This document shows positions 52,056-60,612 of a stretch of 64,000 bases of DNA, one piece after another; the stretch's first letter is position 1; each line of letters starts with the position of its first letter. Origin of the DNA: RPQJ01 sp963714645 (GTDB lineage Bacteria; Pseudomonadota; Gammaproteobacteria; Steroidobacterales; Steroidobacteraceae); NCBI GenBank assembly GCA_963714645.1, contig CAVQQX010000085.1, positions 10,463-74,462 on the forward strand. Direction: 5' to 3'. The position numbers and the translations under genes were made by a program. The notes beneath the pieces were generated by a model. It was given only the letters and a program-made list of their open reading frames with translations, did not search any database and was not told the DNA's origin.

Positions 52056-53467
52056 GCGTCCCTACCGGCCGGCGAGCCGCCCGGCGCCGCGAGCGCCGCA
52101 CGCTTCGCGTGCACCAGCAGCTTGGCGACCGCGGCGGAGCCGATGCGCATGCGGACGTTGTCGGCGCGGCTCGTCAGGATCACGGGCACGCGTGCACCGA
52201 GCACGATCCCCGCACTGTCCGCGCCCGCGAAATACTGCAGCTGCTTCGCGAGCATGTTGCCGGCCTCGATGTTCGGCACGAGCAGGATGTCCGCCATGCC
52301 CGCGACCGGCGACACGATGCTCTTGGTCCGTGCCGCAATCAGGCTCACCGCGTTGTCGAACGCGAGCGGGCCGTCGAGGATGCCGCCGACGATCTGGCCG
52401 CGGTCGGCCATCTTGCACAGCGCCGCGGCGTCGAGCGTCGAGCGGATGTCCGGGCTCACCATTTCGACGGCGGAGAGGATCGCCATCTTGGGCGACTCGA
52501 CCCCCAGGCTGCGCGCGAGGTCGATCGCGCTCTGCGCGATGTCGCGCTTCTCGGCGAGCGACGGCTCGATGTTGATCGCGGCGTCGGTCACGAACAGGAT
52601 CCGGTCGTAGGCCGGCACGTCCATGACGAACACGTGGCTCACGCGGCGCTCGGTGCGCAGGCCGGTATGGGAAGCCACGACGGCCGACATGATCTCGTCG
52701 GTGTGCAGGCTGCCCTTCATGATGGTCTCGACTTCGCCGGCCCGCGCGAGGCCGACGGCCGCCGCCGCCGAGGCGTGGCTGTGCTCCGTGTCCACGCGCC
52801 GGAACGCCGACAGGTCCACCGCGAGACTCGTCGCGAGCGCGTCGAGCCGTGCACGGGGCGCGACCATTACGGGCACGATCAGGTTGCGCCGCGCGGCCTC
52901 GAGCGCTCCGAGCAGCGAGTTGCGATCGCAGGGATGCGCCACCGCGCAGGTCACCGGGGCGAGCGGCTCGCAGCGCTTCAGCAAACGTGCGAATACGTCG
53001 TTGCGCCGGACAATGAACTCCGGGCGCTCGAGTTCCTCGTAGGTGGCCTTGCTCTGCGGGGCCTCGACCAGGACGGTGCCGCGCAGGACCTCGCGGCCGC
53101 CGGCCTCGACCCGGCACTCGAACAGCACGCGGTGCCCGGCGGGGTGCTTCTCGCGTGCGGTCACGGTGGCGCGCACCGTCTCGCCGACGCGGAGCTTGCC
53201 GTCGAACTCGAGGTTCTGCGAGACGATCCTCGTGCCGGGACCCGGCAGACGTCGCTCGAGCATGCCGGAGACGATCGCCTCGGCCGCCACCGCGTCGACG
53301 GTCAGGTGTTCGGGGTCGAAGTCCAGGCCCTGCTCGACGTGGAACGGAACGACGTCGCCCGAGACGAGCAGCAGCGCCTCGACTTCCGACTGCGTGAGCG
53401 CGCGCTCGACCGTCGCGGTTGCACCCACGTCGATCTCGTCGAAGGTGACGTTGCTGTAGCCGCTCAT
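52052..53467 (-). CDS. MaoC-like hydratase fused to phosphate acetyl/butyryltransferase
   Basis: A 471-residue two-domain protein from the ATG at 53467. Residues about 1-150 form a MaoC/hot-dog enoyl-CoA hydratase-like domain (LLLVSGDVVPFHVEQGLDFD, RIVSQNLEFDGKLRVGETV). Residues about 160-465 form a PTA/PTB-type phosphate acyltransferase (VTDAAINIEPSLAEKRDIAQ, SAVEMVSPDIRSTLDAAAL, GPLAFDNAVSL). In the hot-dog half the usual hydratase D-x4-H dyad is not fully evident. It overlaps puuC before it and ackA after it by 4 bp each, so acyl-CoA can be turned into acyl phosphate and then ATP. Confidence 0.9.
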   Translation of the reverse strand: MSGYSNVTFDEIDVGATATVERALTQSEVEALLLVSGDVVPFHVEQGLDFDPEHLTVDAVAAEAIVSGMLERRLPGPGTRIVSQNLEFDGKLRVGETVRATVTAREKHPAGHRVLFECRVEAGGREVLRGTVLVEAPQSKATYEELERPEFIVRRNDVFARLLKRCEPLAPVTCAVAHPCDRNSLLGALEAARRNLIVPVMVAPRARLDALATSLAVDLSAFRRVDTEHSHASAAAAVGLARAGEVETIMKGSLHTDEIMSAVVASHTGLRTERRVSHVFVMDVPAYDRILFVTDAAINIEPSLAEKRDIAQSAIDLARSLGVESPKMAILSAVEMVSPDIRSTLDAAALCKMADRGQIVGGILDGPLAFDNAVSLIAARTKSIVSPVAGMADILLVPNIEAGNMLAKQLQYFAGADSAGIVLGARVPVILTSRADNVRMRIGSAAVAKLLVHAKRAALAAPGGSPAGRDA

Positions 53468-54981
53468 TGCGACAGGTCGATCCAGGTCGTCTTGAGCTCG
53501 GTGTACTTGTCGAACGCGTGCAGCGACTTGTCGCGGCCGATCCCCGATTGCTTGAAGCCGCCGAACGGCACGGTGATGTCGTCCGCGTCGTAGCAGTTCA
53601 CGTAGACCATGCCGGCGCGGAGCGCGCGTGCGATCCGGTGCGCCTTGCCAAGGTCCCGCGTCCAGACGGCCGCGGCGAGGCCGTACTCGACGCCGTTGCC
53701 GACGCGGATCGCCTCCTCGGCGTCCTGCACCGTGATGGCGGCCAGCACCGGCCCGAAGATCTCCTCGCGCGCGATGCGCATGTCGGCGCGAACGCCGTCG
53801 AACACCGTCGGTTCGACGTAGTACCCCCCCGACGATTCCCGCGCGCGATGGCCGCCCGCGATCACGCTGGCGCCCTCTGCCCGGCCGGTCTCGATGTAAC
53901 CGAGCACGGTCCGCATCTGCACGTCGTCCACGATCGCGCCGAGCCGGGTGGCGGGATCGAGCGGATCGCCCGGCGCGAGGTCGTGGCCCGCCGCGACGAT
54001 CTTCTCGAGCACCCGGTCCCGCACCGGCGCCTCTACCAGCAGGCGCGAACCCGCCGTGCACATCTCGCCCTGGTTGAAGAAAATCGCGGAGGCCGCCGTC
54101 GCCGCCGCGCGATCGAGGTCGGGGCAGTCCGCGAGGATGATGTTGGGCGACTTGCCGCCGCACTCGAGCCACACGCGCTTCATGTTGGAGCGGCCGGAAT
54201 ACTCGAGCATCCGCTTGCCGGTCCGCGTCGAGCCCGTGAACCCGATGCAGTCCACGTCCATGTGCAGTGCGAGCGCCTCGCCGGCCGTCCGGCCGTGCCC
54301 GGGCAGCACGTTGAACACGCCGTCGGGCAGCCCCGCCTCGGCTGCGAGGGCGGCGAGCCGGATCGCAGACAGCGGCGATTTCTCGGACGGTTTCAGGATG
54401 AGGGAATTGCCGGCGGCGAGCGCCGGACCGATCTTCCAGGCGGCCATGATCAGCGGGAAGTTCCACGGCACGATCGCAGCGACCACTCCGACCGGTTCGC
54501 GCGTGACCAGCGCGAGGACGTCGCGTGCCGTCGGGGCGATCTCGTCGTACACCTTGTCGACGGCCTCGCCGTACCAGGCGATGCAGCGTGCGGTCGCCGG
54601 GACGTCCACCGCGAGGCTGTCGGAGATGGGCTTGCCCACGTCGAGCGTCTCGAGCAGCGCGAGCTCGTCGCGATGGGCGAGGATCAGCTCCGCGAAACGC
54701 AGCAGCACGCGCTTGCGCTCGCGGGGAGCCTGCCGGGACCACCTGCCCGCCTCGAACGCGCGGCGCGCAGCCGCGACGGTCCGGTCGACGTCGGCGCGGT
54801 CGGTCGACGCGACGCGCGCGATCACGCGACCGTCGATCGGGCTCACGTCGTCGAAGGTCTCGCCGCTCGCAGCCGCGACGTAGCGTCCGTCGACGAAGGC
54901 GCGTGCCTCGATCGACAGCGCGTCGGCGCGGCCGCGCCAGTGGGTCGTCGCCGCGGGGGCGGGGCTCGCGGGGTGGTTCAT
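53464..54981 (-). CDS. puuC: Gamma-glutamyl-gamma-aminobutyraldehyde/aminobutanal dehydrogenase
   Basis: A 505-residue NAD(P)-dependent aldehyde dehydrogenase. NAD-site sequence VAAIVPWNFPLIMAAWKIGP, catalytic Glu in WLECGGKSPNIIL and catalytic Cys in FFNQGEMCTAGSR are intact; the C-terminal end VPFGGFKQSGIGRDKS is typical of the PuuC/KauB group. It serves both polyamine routes, oxidising the aldehydes made by PuuB or SpuC. It starts 15 bp after the puuR stop. Confidence 0.92.
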   Translation of the reverse strand: MNHPASPAPAATTHWRGRADALSIEARAFVDGRYVAAASGETFDDVSPIDGRVIARVASTDRADVDRTVAAARRAFEAGRWSRQAPRERKRVLLRFAELILAHRDELALLETLDVGKPISDSLAVDVPATARCIAWYGEAVDKVYDEIAPTARDVLALVTREPVGVVAAIVPWNFPLIMAAWKIGPALAAGNSLILKPSEKSPLSAIRLAALAAEAGLPDGVFNVLPGHGRTAGEALALHMDVDCIGFTGSTRTGKRMLEYSGRSNMKRVWLECGGKSPNIILADCPDLDRAAATAASAIFFNQGEMCTAGSRLLVEAPVRDRVLEKIVAAGHDLAPGDPLDPATRLGAIVDDVQMRTVLGYIETGRAEGASVIAGGHRARESSGGYYVEPTVFDGVRADMRIAREEIFGPVLAAITVQDAEEAIRVGNGVEYGLAAAVWTRDLGKAHRIARALRAGMVYVNCYDADDITVPFGGFKQSGIGRDKSLHAFDKYTELKTTWIDLSQ

Positions 54982-54996
54982 GCGGCTATCACTCGT

Positions 54997-55575
54997 TCAG
55001 AACGTCGGCGGGGTGCTCGCCGAGATGATCTCGCACGGCTCCGTGCCGGTGTTGCGAAAGCGGTGCGGGATGGCACTCGTGAAATAGTAGGCGTCGCCCG
55101 GCCCGAGCTGGCGGGTTTCGGCGCCGACCGTGAGCTCGATGCAACCGCTGACCACCACGCCGCCCTCCTCGCCCTGGTGGCGCAGCATGTCCGCTCCGGT
55201 GTCGGCCCCCGGAGCGTACTGCTCGTGGAGCACCGCCATCGCCCGGTTCGGGCGGCGGGCAGCGACCAGCCGGAACGTCACCGAGCGGTCGCCCATCACG
55301 GCGAGTTCGTCGGCCTGGAAGAACACCTGTGGACTCGACGAGAGATCGAGCGTGAAGAACTCTGCGAGCGACATGGGGATCCCGTCGAGCACCTTCTTGA
55401 GCGAGCTCACCGAGGGACTCACCCGGTTCTGCTCGATCAGCGAGATGAGTCCGTTGGTCACGCCGGCGCGCTTGGCGAGTTCGCGTTGGGAAAGGCCGTA
55501 CATGGTGCGGACCGCGCGCAGGTGGATCCCGACGTCGATGTTCGGCTCGTTCACAGGGTGTTCAATATCCTGCAC
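54997..55575 (-). CDS. puuR: PuuR/PauR-type HTH-cupin repressor
   Basis: A 192-residue protein with an N-terminal XRE helix-turn-helix (LRAVRTMYGLSQRELAKRAG ... NGLISLIEQNRVSPSVSSLK, about 18-70) and a C-terminal cupin (MLRHQGEEGGVVVSG, DAYYFTSAIPHRFRN, ending ASTPPTF). The closing residues match E. coli PuuR, a putrescine-responsive repressor of puu genes. It starts with GTG at 55575; a GTG seven codons later is possible. It lies next to a palindrome in the divergent region to bauA. Confidence 0.93.
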   Translation of the reverse strand: MQDIEHPVNEPNIDVGIHLRAVRTMYGLSQRELAKRAGVTNGLISLIEQNRVSPSVSSLKKVLDGIPMSLAEFFTLDLSSSPQVFFQADELAVMGDRSVTFRLVAARRPNRAMAVLHEQYAPGADTGADMLRHQGEEGGVVVSGCIELTVGAETRQLGPGDAYYFTSAIPHRFRNTGTEPCEIISASTPPTF

Positions 55576-55580
55576 AGTTC

Positions 55581-55607
55581 ATGTGAAAATCGTGGAGAAT
55601 TTCACGT
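55581..55607. promoter_or_regulatory. Candidate PuuR operator
   Basis: An AT-rich inverted repeat with arms ATGTGAAA and TTTCACGT (inner GTGAAAAT / GAATTTCAC) lies 6 bp from the puuR start and just upstream of the bauA promoter, where it could control both genes. It differs from the E. coli PuuR consensus as I recall it. Confidence 0.55.
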
Positions 55608-55611
55608 CCGA

Positions 55612-55640
55612 TTGAGGGGCGTGTCAATTTTATTTATCAT
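55612..55640 (+). promoter_or_regulatory. Sigma-70-type promoter of bauA
   Basis: TTGAGG (55612-55617) and TATCAT (55635-55640) are separated by exactly 17 bases, in a locally AT-rich stretch. The bauA start codon lies 51 bases further on. Confidence 0.65.
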
Positions 55641-55691
55641 TTTGGCCTCCTCAAGCCCATCAGACCTTCCACCTGCCCGGGGACCAGACCC

Positions 55692-57026
55692 ATGTCCGCG
55701 ACGCCTGCCCCTTCCCTCGAGCGCAGCGAACTCGAAGCCTTCTGGATGCCGTTCACGGCCAATCGCCAGTTCAAGTCGAACCCCCGTTTGCTCTCGCGTG
55801 CCGAAGGCATGCACTACTGGACCCCGGACGGACGCGAGGTGCTCGATGCCGCCGCCGGGCTGTGGTGCGTCAATGCGGGACATGGGCGCAAGGAGATTAC
55901 CGATGCGGTCAGCCGGCAGATCGCGACCATGGAATATGCGCCGCCGTTCCAGATGGGACATCCGGCGGCGTTCCAGCTCGCGAACGAAGTGGTGCGCTGG
56001 CTGCCGGACGGGCTCGCCCACGTGTTCTTCACGAACTCCGGGTCCGAGTCGGTCGACACGGCGCTCAAGATCGCACTCGCCTACCATCGCGCGCGCGGCG
56101 AAGGGACGCGCACGCGGCTGATCGGGCGCGAGCGCGGCTACCACGGCGTCGGGTTCGGCGGCATCTCGGTCGGCGGCATGGTCAACAACCGCAAGTGGTT
56201 CGGCAGCGGGCTGCCCGGCGTCGATCACCTGCCGCACACGCACGACCTCGCGCGCAACGCGTACACGCGCGGCGAGCCGGTCCACGGCGCCCACCTGGCC
56301 GACGAACTCGAACGGCTCGTGGCGCTGCACGACGCGAGCACGATCGCCGCGGTCATCGTCGAGCCGGTCGCCGGCTCGACCGGGGTGCTGATTCCGCCGC
56401 GGGGCTATCTCGCGCGCCTGCGTGAGCTATGCACGCGGCACGGCATCCTGTTGATCTTCGACGAGGTGATCACGGGGTTCGGCCGGCTCGGGGCGCCGTT
56501 CGGCGCGTCCTACTTCGGCGTCACGCCCGACATGGTCACGATGGCGAAAGGCCTGACCAACGGCGCGATACCGATGGGCGCGGTGGCCGCGAGCCGGCAG
56601 ATCTACGACACTTTCATGCAGGGCCCCGAAGGCGCAATCGAGCTGTTCCACGGCTATACGTACTCGGCGCATCCGGTGGCCTGCGCCGCGGGCATCGCGA
56701 CACAGGAGATCTATCGGCGCGAGGGGCTGCTCACGCGCGCGGCCGGGATGTCGGAATACTGGGCCGACGGACTGCATTCGCTGCGCGGGTTGCCGCACGT
56801 GATCGACCTGCGCAACCTGGGCCTGATCGGTGCGATCGAGCTGGAGCCGCAGGCCGGCAAGCCCGGTGCACGGGGCTTCCAGGCGTTCCTGCGGGCCTTC
56901 GAGAAGGGCGTGCTCGTGCGGGTGACCGGCGACATCGTCGCGTTGTCACCGCCGCTGATCATCGAGCGCCGGCACGTCGACCAGGTGTTCGAGACACTGG
57001 CGGACGTCCTGCGCGAAGGCGCCTGA
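55692..57026 (+). CDS. bauA: Beta-alanine/omega-amino acid-pyruvate transaminase
   Basis: A 444-residue class III aminotransferase, clearly different from SpuC. Landmarks: EAFWMPFTANRQFKSNPRLL, AAAGLWCVNAGHGRKEI, FFTNSGSESVDTALKIALAY, RERGYHGVGFGGISVGGM, DEVITGFGRLGAPFG and the PLP lysine in MVTMAKGLTNGAIPMGAV (Lys286). It matches omega-amino-acid:pyruvate transaminases that act on beta-alanine and can take GABA or polyamine products. Divergent from puuR, with a sigma-70-type promoter and an adjacent operator candidate. Confidence 0.91.
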   Translation: MSATPAPSLERSELEAFWMPFTANRQFKSNPRLLSRAEGMHYWTPDGREVLDAAAGLWCVNAGHGRKEITDAVSRQIATMEYAPPFQMGHPAAFQLANEVVRWLPDGLAHVFFTNSGSESVDTALKIALAYHRARGEGTRTRLIGRERGYHGVGFGGISVGGMVNNRKWFGSGLPGVDHLPHTHDLARNAYTRGEPVHGAHLADELERLVALHDASTIAAVIVEPVAGSTGVLIPPRGYLARLRELCTRHGILLIFDEVITGFGRLGAPFGASYFGVTPDMVTMAKGLTNGAIPMGAVAASRQIYDTFMQGPEGAIELFHGYTYSAHPVACAAGIATQEIYRREGLLTRAAGMSEYWADGLHSLRGLPHVIDLRNLGLIGAIELEPQAGKPGARGFQAFLRAFEKGVLVRVTGDIVALSPPLIIERRHVDQVFETLADVLREGA

Positions 57027-57035
57027 CGCGGGCCA

Positions 57036-57064
57036 GCCCCCTCGCCCGGGACGGGAGAGGGGGC
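57036..57064. terminator. Convergent terminator hairpin behind bauA
   Basis: GCCCCCTC and GAGGGGGC form an 8-bp perfect stem around a 13-base loop in the gap between bauA and the convergent porin gene. There is no U-run on either strand, so it may slow polymerase in both directions without being a classic intrinsic terminator. Confidence 0.5.
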
Positions 57065-57082
57065 GGCCGTCAACGCAGGAGA

Positions 57083-57790
57083 TTACTCGTTCGACCAGGG
57101 GAACGTGGTCGAGACGGAGAGGATCGCCACGCCTTCGCTGTTGAAGACGTCGTCACCGACGCCGCCGTCGAGCGTCTCGAGGTCGCTGCCGTCTGCGTAC
57201 TTGAGGCCGAGGTCGAAGTGGCCGACGGTATAGCTGACGCCCACCGCCCAGTCGAAGTAGTCGCTCTGGCCGTACGAGGCTTCGACGCCATCGCCGTCGC
57301 TGTAGCCGACGTGGGCATTGAGCCCGAAGTTGGCGGGCAGCTCCCACTCGCCGTTCAGCTCGAAGTAGACCGCCGTCTCGTCGAGGTTGGCGAAGTCGCT
57401 CGTGTACGAGACCTTGCCGCTCAGCCAGTTGTAGCCGAGGCCCGCATAGACCTCCCAGAAGTCGAGGTCCTCGCCGCCGGGATAGGTGTAATAGATCGCA
57501 CCCAGGTCCCAGGTGAGGTCTTCCCCGCCGCCCAAGCCCAGGTACAGATCGAGTTCGACTTCCTCGTCGCAGCAGTCGCCGAAATCGACGTTGCTGGCCC
57601 AGGCGCCGGCGTAGAAGCCGCTCTCGTGCGCAAAGTCGAGGCTCGCCTGGAGCGCCGGGTCCTGTGCTGACTGGGTGATGCCGCGCCAGTTGTAGTCGCT
57701 CACCGCCGTGATCGTCCCGGTGACTTCGGCTTGCGCCGCCATCCCCGCGAAGATCAATCCGATCGCAACCATCCCGTGGCTCAATTTCAT
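57083..57790 (-). CDS. TorF-family putative porin
   Basis: A 235-residue outer-membrane protein. The ATG at 57790 follows AAGGGG. Signal peptide about 1-22 (AAQA-EVTG). The first strands read TGTITAVSDYNWRGITQS, the hallmark of the TorF/TIGR02001 group, followed by SLDFAHESGFYAGAWASNVDF. A CC pair in VDFGDCCDEE is conserved-looking. Strands alternate throughout, with many Asp/Glu loops. The substrate is unknown; its closeness to polyamine genes is suggestive only. Confidence 0.88.
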   Translation of the reverse strand: MKLSHGMVAIGLIFAGMAAQAEVTGTITAVSDYNWRGITQSAQDPALQASLDFAHESGFYAGAWASNVDFGDCCDEEVELDLYLGLGGGEDLTWDLGAIYYTYPGGEDLDFWEVYAGLGYNWLSGKVSYTSDFANLDETAVYFELNGEWELPANFGLNAHVGYSDGDGVEASYGQSDYFDWAVGVSYTVGHFDLGLKYADGSDLETLDGGVGDDVFNSEGVAILSVSTTFPWSNE

Positions 57791-57844
57791 CTCGTTACCC
57801 CTTTGTTGTATGAAGACAACACAAAACACACCTTTAACGCGGCA

Positions 57845-57853
57845 ATTGTAGCA
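57845..57853 (-). promoter_or_regulatory. Extended -10 promoter of the TorF-like porin gene
   Basis: On the minus strand TGCTACAAT gives TGn plus TACAAT (one mismatch to consensus), 55 bases before the start codon. The leader between them contains an inverted repeat TGTTGT-CTTCAT-ACAACA just in front of the ribosome site. Confidence 0.55.
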
Positions 57854-58028
57854 GAGGTGATACGAATGCAGCATCGTACCTCGGCCCAGCCGCGACTCGG
57901 CCTGTTGCACTGCAGAAACCGTGCCACCGAAAAATCGTAGGCAATGCCCGGACTTAGGCAGGTGCAGCGCACCGATTCAGGGCACGGAAATATGGCGGCG
58001 CACCGCGCTTGTTCAGCGCCGAGGACCG

Positions 58029-58436
58029 TCAACCGGCGGGCGGTTCGTAGATGGCGTAGAACTTCTGGGCGGGCTCGAGCACTTCCCACAGCCCGTGGAA
58101 CCCCGCCGGCATCACGAAGCAGTCGCCCGAGCCGAAGGTCCAGCTGCGGCCGGCGTCATCCGAGATGCGGACGCGCCCGCGCGTGAGCACGCAGAGCTCG
58201 TTCTCGGTGTAGGCGACGCGCCAGGCGCCGACGCCGCTGCGCCAGATGCCGCCGAAGAAGCGGCCGCTCGGGTCGGTAAACCCGTTGCGCACGAACTGTT
58301 CAGGCATCGGACTGCCGTCCGCGAGACGCGCCGGGTCGAGGGCGAGCGGCTCCTCGGCGGCGACGTGCTCGTCGATCCGCAGGACCTCGGGACCGAGCGG
58401 TGCCGGAATGGCAGCGGGAGGCGGCGTCGACGACAC
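58029..58436 (-). CDS. Cupin-domain protein
   Basis: A 135-residue single-cupin protein. RFFGGIWRSGVGAWRVAYTENELCVLTRGRVRIS (key residues at about 70-100) and SGDCFVMPAGFHGLWEVLEP form the two cupin motifs, of the type often grouped with EutQ-like or DUF861 proteins (GxWR-W, T-E-x-E-x-C, F-x-x-G-D-x-F-V-x-P-x-G-F-x-G-x-W). These small proteins bind a small molecule or metal. The start is uncertain: GTG at 58436 is used, but a TTG at 58451 overlaps the HPF stop by 4 bp. Confidence 0.82.
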   Translation of the reverse strand: MSSTPPPAAIPAPLGPEVLRIDEHVAAEEPLALDPARLADGSPMPEQFVRNGFTDPSGRFFGGIWRSGVGAWRVAYTENELCVLTRGRVRISDDAGRSWTFGSGDCFVMPAGFHGLWEVLEPAQKFYAIYEPPAG

Positions 58437-58447
58437 GGACCTTGCTC

Positions 58448-58804
58448 TCAATCCACCGGCTTCTCGCGCAGCGTGGGTTCGCCTCGCAGCGCCGACATGC
58501 GCTGCTGCAGCTGGCGCCTGGCTGCGTCGAACGCGTCGCGCAACACGACATAGACGTCCTCGTGACCTTCGCGGTCCGGACGCTCCATGTCGACCACGAC
58601 GTCCTCGCCCGGCAGGGCGAGCTGCACCCGGACGTTGAAGACCTTGCCCTGGTGGTGGTGTCGATGCGGCGAATCGACGACCACGCGACAGCCCTGGATG
58701 CGGTCGCTGAAGATTCCGAGATGCCCGGCGAGTTCGCGTACGCGCGTCTCGACGGCCGCGGAAGTCGGCATGTGCCTGAAGGTGATCTGGACGGGGATGG
58801 TCAC
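58448..58804 (-). CDS. Ribosome hibernation factor (HPF/RaiA family, short form)
   Basis: A 118-residue protein from the GTG at 58804, preceded by AGGGA. It begins VTIPVQITFRHMPTSAAVE and continues with GCRVVVDSPHRHHHQGKVFN and VRVQLALPGEDVVVDMERPD, the beta-alpha-beta fold of ribosome-associated inhibitors (sigma-54 modulation family). DVYVVLRDAFDAARRQLQQ forms the second helix. It lacks the long C-terminal dimerisation domain. Context with a cupin gene is unexplained. Confidence 0.88.
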   Translation of the reverse strand: MTIPVQITFRHMPTSAAVETRVRELAGHLGIFSDRIQGCRVVVDSPHRHHHQGKVFNVRVQLALPGEDVVVDMERPDREGHEDVYVVLRDAFDAARRQLQQRMSALRGEPTLREKPVD

Positions 58805-58980
58805 GGTTCTGCGTCCCTCAGCGTGTAATGTCCGGCAGGACGGTCCGATTGTCGAACGCCGGCACCCGAGGACCATCAGTATTGATGCCGGGGACCGGCC
58901 GCTCTCGTCCAAGGGTACACTGGGCCGATCGGTCGTCCAGACCGGAATTGCGCACGACGGCGACGTTTCTATGAGTCCAT

Positions 58981-59060
58981 ACGCGCGCACCGCCGCTCGC
59001 GCACCGCACGCGCACCGCACGCGCACCGCCGCTCGCGCACCGCCGCTCGCGCATGCACGC
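58981..59060. repeat. GC-rich tandem repeat of CGCGCACCGC units
   Basis: The unit CGCGCACCGCCGCT or a shorter CGCGCACCGCA recurs about six times in imperfect tandem within the 274-bp gap between the symporter and HPF genes (58805-59078). The rest of this gap shows no gene and no convincing promoter. Confidence 0.75.
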
Positions 59061-59078
59061 GTCACGGGCGCCCGACCC

Positions 59079-60404
59079 TCAACTGCCCGGCACGTGGCCG
59101 CTGGCCCGCTGGCCGGCATCGACGACGGCCGTCGTCACCAGGTCGGACCCGACGTTCACCATCGTGCGGGTCATGTCGAGGATGCGATCGACGCCCAGGA
59201 TGATGCCGATGCCCTCGGGCGGGATCCCGAACGCGACCAGCAGCCCGGCGATCAGCGGCAACGACCCGCCGGGGATCGCGGCCACGGCCACGGCGCTCAA
59301 GACCGCCAGGAACACCAGCGTCGCCTGCTCCACGAGCCCGAGTTGCACCCCGAAGACCTGGGCCACGAACAGCACGACACATCCCTCGTAGAGCGCGGTG
59401 CCGCTCATGTTCATCGTCGTGCCGAGCGGCATGACGAACCCGGCCGTCGACGGCGAGATACCGAGCCGTTCGCGACAGGCCGCGAGCGCAGCCGGGAGCG
59501 TGGCGCTGCTCGAACTGGTCGAGAACGCCGTCGCCAGCACGTCCTTGATGTCGCGGAAGAACTGGCGCGGGCTGCGCTTCGCGAGCAACCGCAGCCAGAT
59601 CGACATGGTCCCGAACAGGTGCAGCAGCAGCATCGCACCGCAGCCGAGGACGAAGAGGCCGAGGGCGACGAGGATGTCGAAGCCGACCTTGACGACGACG
59701 CTGAAGATCATCGCGGGGACTGCATAAGGCGCGAGCTTCAGCGCGAAATGCACGATGCCTGTCATGAGATCGCTGACCGTCTCGAGCCCGTCGAGCAGGC
59801 GCCTGCGCCGGGGTTCGGGCAACTCGAGCCCCGCGGCGCCGAGCAGGATCGCAAACGTGATCAGCGGCAGTACGTCGCCCAGCACGTTGCGCTGGTTGCC
59901 GACGAACGCGCCGAACAGGTTGCGGGGCATGAAAATGTCGACCACCGCGATCGGCGTGACCGCGGGTCGCGTCGCGCTGCTCGTGACGTGCTGCGTCGCC
60001 TGGCCGCTGAATTCCTCGACCAGGCGTGTCGACGTCGCGGGGTCCATGCGCCCGCCCGGATCGAGCAGGTTCATCATCAGCAAACCGAGCGTCGCCGCGA
60101 TCGCCATGTTGACGAAGAACAGCGTGAAGGTGCGTCCCGCGAGCGGCCCGAGGTGCGAGAGTTTACCGAGCTGGACCACGCCGCTCGCGAGCGAGGCGAA
60201 GACGAGCGGGATGACGACGAAAAACAGCATGCGCAGGAACACCTGGCCGAGCGGGTCGAACAGGTTCACCGCGACCCACTGCGCTCTCTCCAGCAGCCCC
60301 GGCACGTACGGGGCCAAGACGAGCACCACGGCGCCGGCGAGGGCGCCGGCGGCCAGGCCGAGCAGGATCCGGTTGGCCAGCCTGGCGTCGGTCTCGACGG
60401 ACAT
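59079..60404 (-). CDS. DctA/GltP-like dicarboxylate or amino acid:cation symporter
   Basis: A 441-residue membrane transporter of the DAACS (glutamate/dicarboxylate symporter) family. The ATG at 60404 follows TGGAG. About eight helices and two hairpins are expected. The serine-rich reentrant loop AFSTSSSSATLPAALA, PLGTTMNMSGTALYEG (the NMxGT substrate site) and DRILDMTRTMVNVGSD are complete. It imports C4-dicarboxylates or acidic amino acids with protons or sodium; the exact substrate is not determinable. Confidence 0.93.
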   Translation of the reverse strand: MSVETDARLANRILLGLAAGALAGAVVLVLAPYVPGLLERAQWVAVNLFDPLGQVFLRMLFFVVIPLVFASLASGVVQLGKLSHLGPLAGRTFTLFFVNMAIAATLGLLMMNLLDPGGRMDPATSTRLVEEFSGQATQHVTSSATRPAVTPIAVVDIFMPRNLFGAFVGNQRNVLGDVLPLITFAILLGAAGLELPEPRRRRLLDGLETVSDLMTGIVHFALKLAPYAVPAMIFSVVVKVGFDILVALGLFVLGCGAMLLLHLFGTMSIWLRLLAKRSPRQFFRDIKDVLATAFSTSSSSATLPAALAACRERLGISPSTAGFVMPLGTTMNMSGTALYEGCVVLFVAQVFGVQLGLVEQATLVFLAVLSAVAVAAIPGGSLPLIAGLLVAFGIPPEGIGIILGVDRILDMTRTMVNVGSDLVTTAVVDAGQRASGHVPGS

Positions 60405-60612
60405 CGATGCTCCAGCGGCGGCGCGACGAAGCGCGCACTTTGTCGGACGGCTCGTGGAACGGCAAGCGCGCAGATCCGCACTGGCCTGGGGCGACTCGTC
60501 GTGGACCCGCACCACCACCGTGCAATGACTCCCCGATGCGGGCGGGCGGAGCCCGAAACAGATCGGCATCACGGACCTGGGACGTGGCACGGGCCGTGCT
60601 TGTGCCCCCGGA

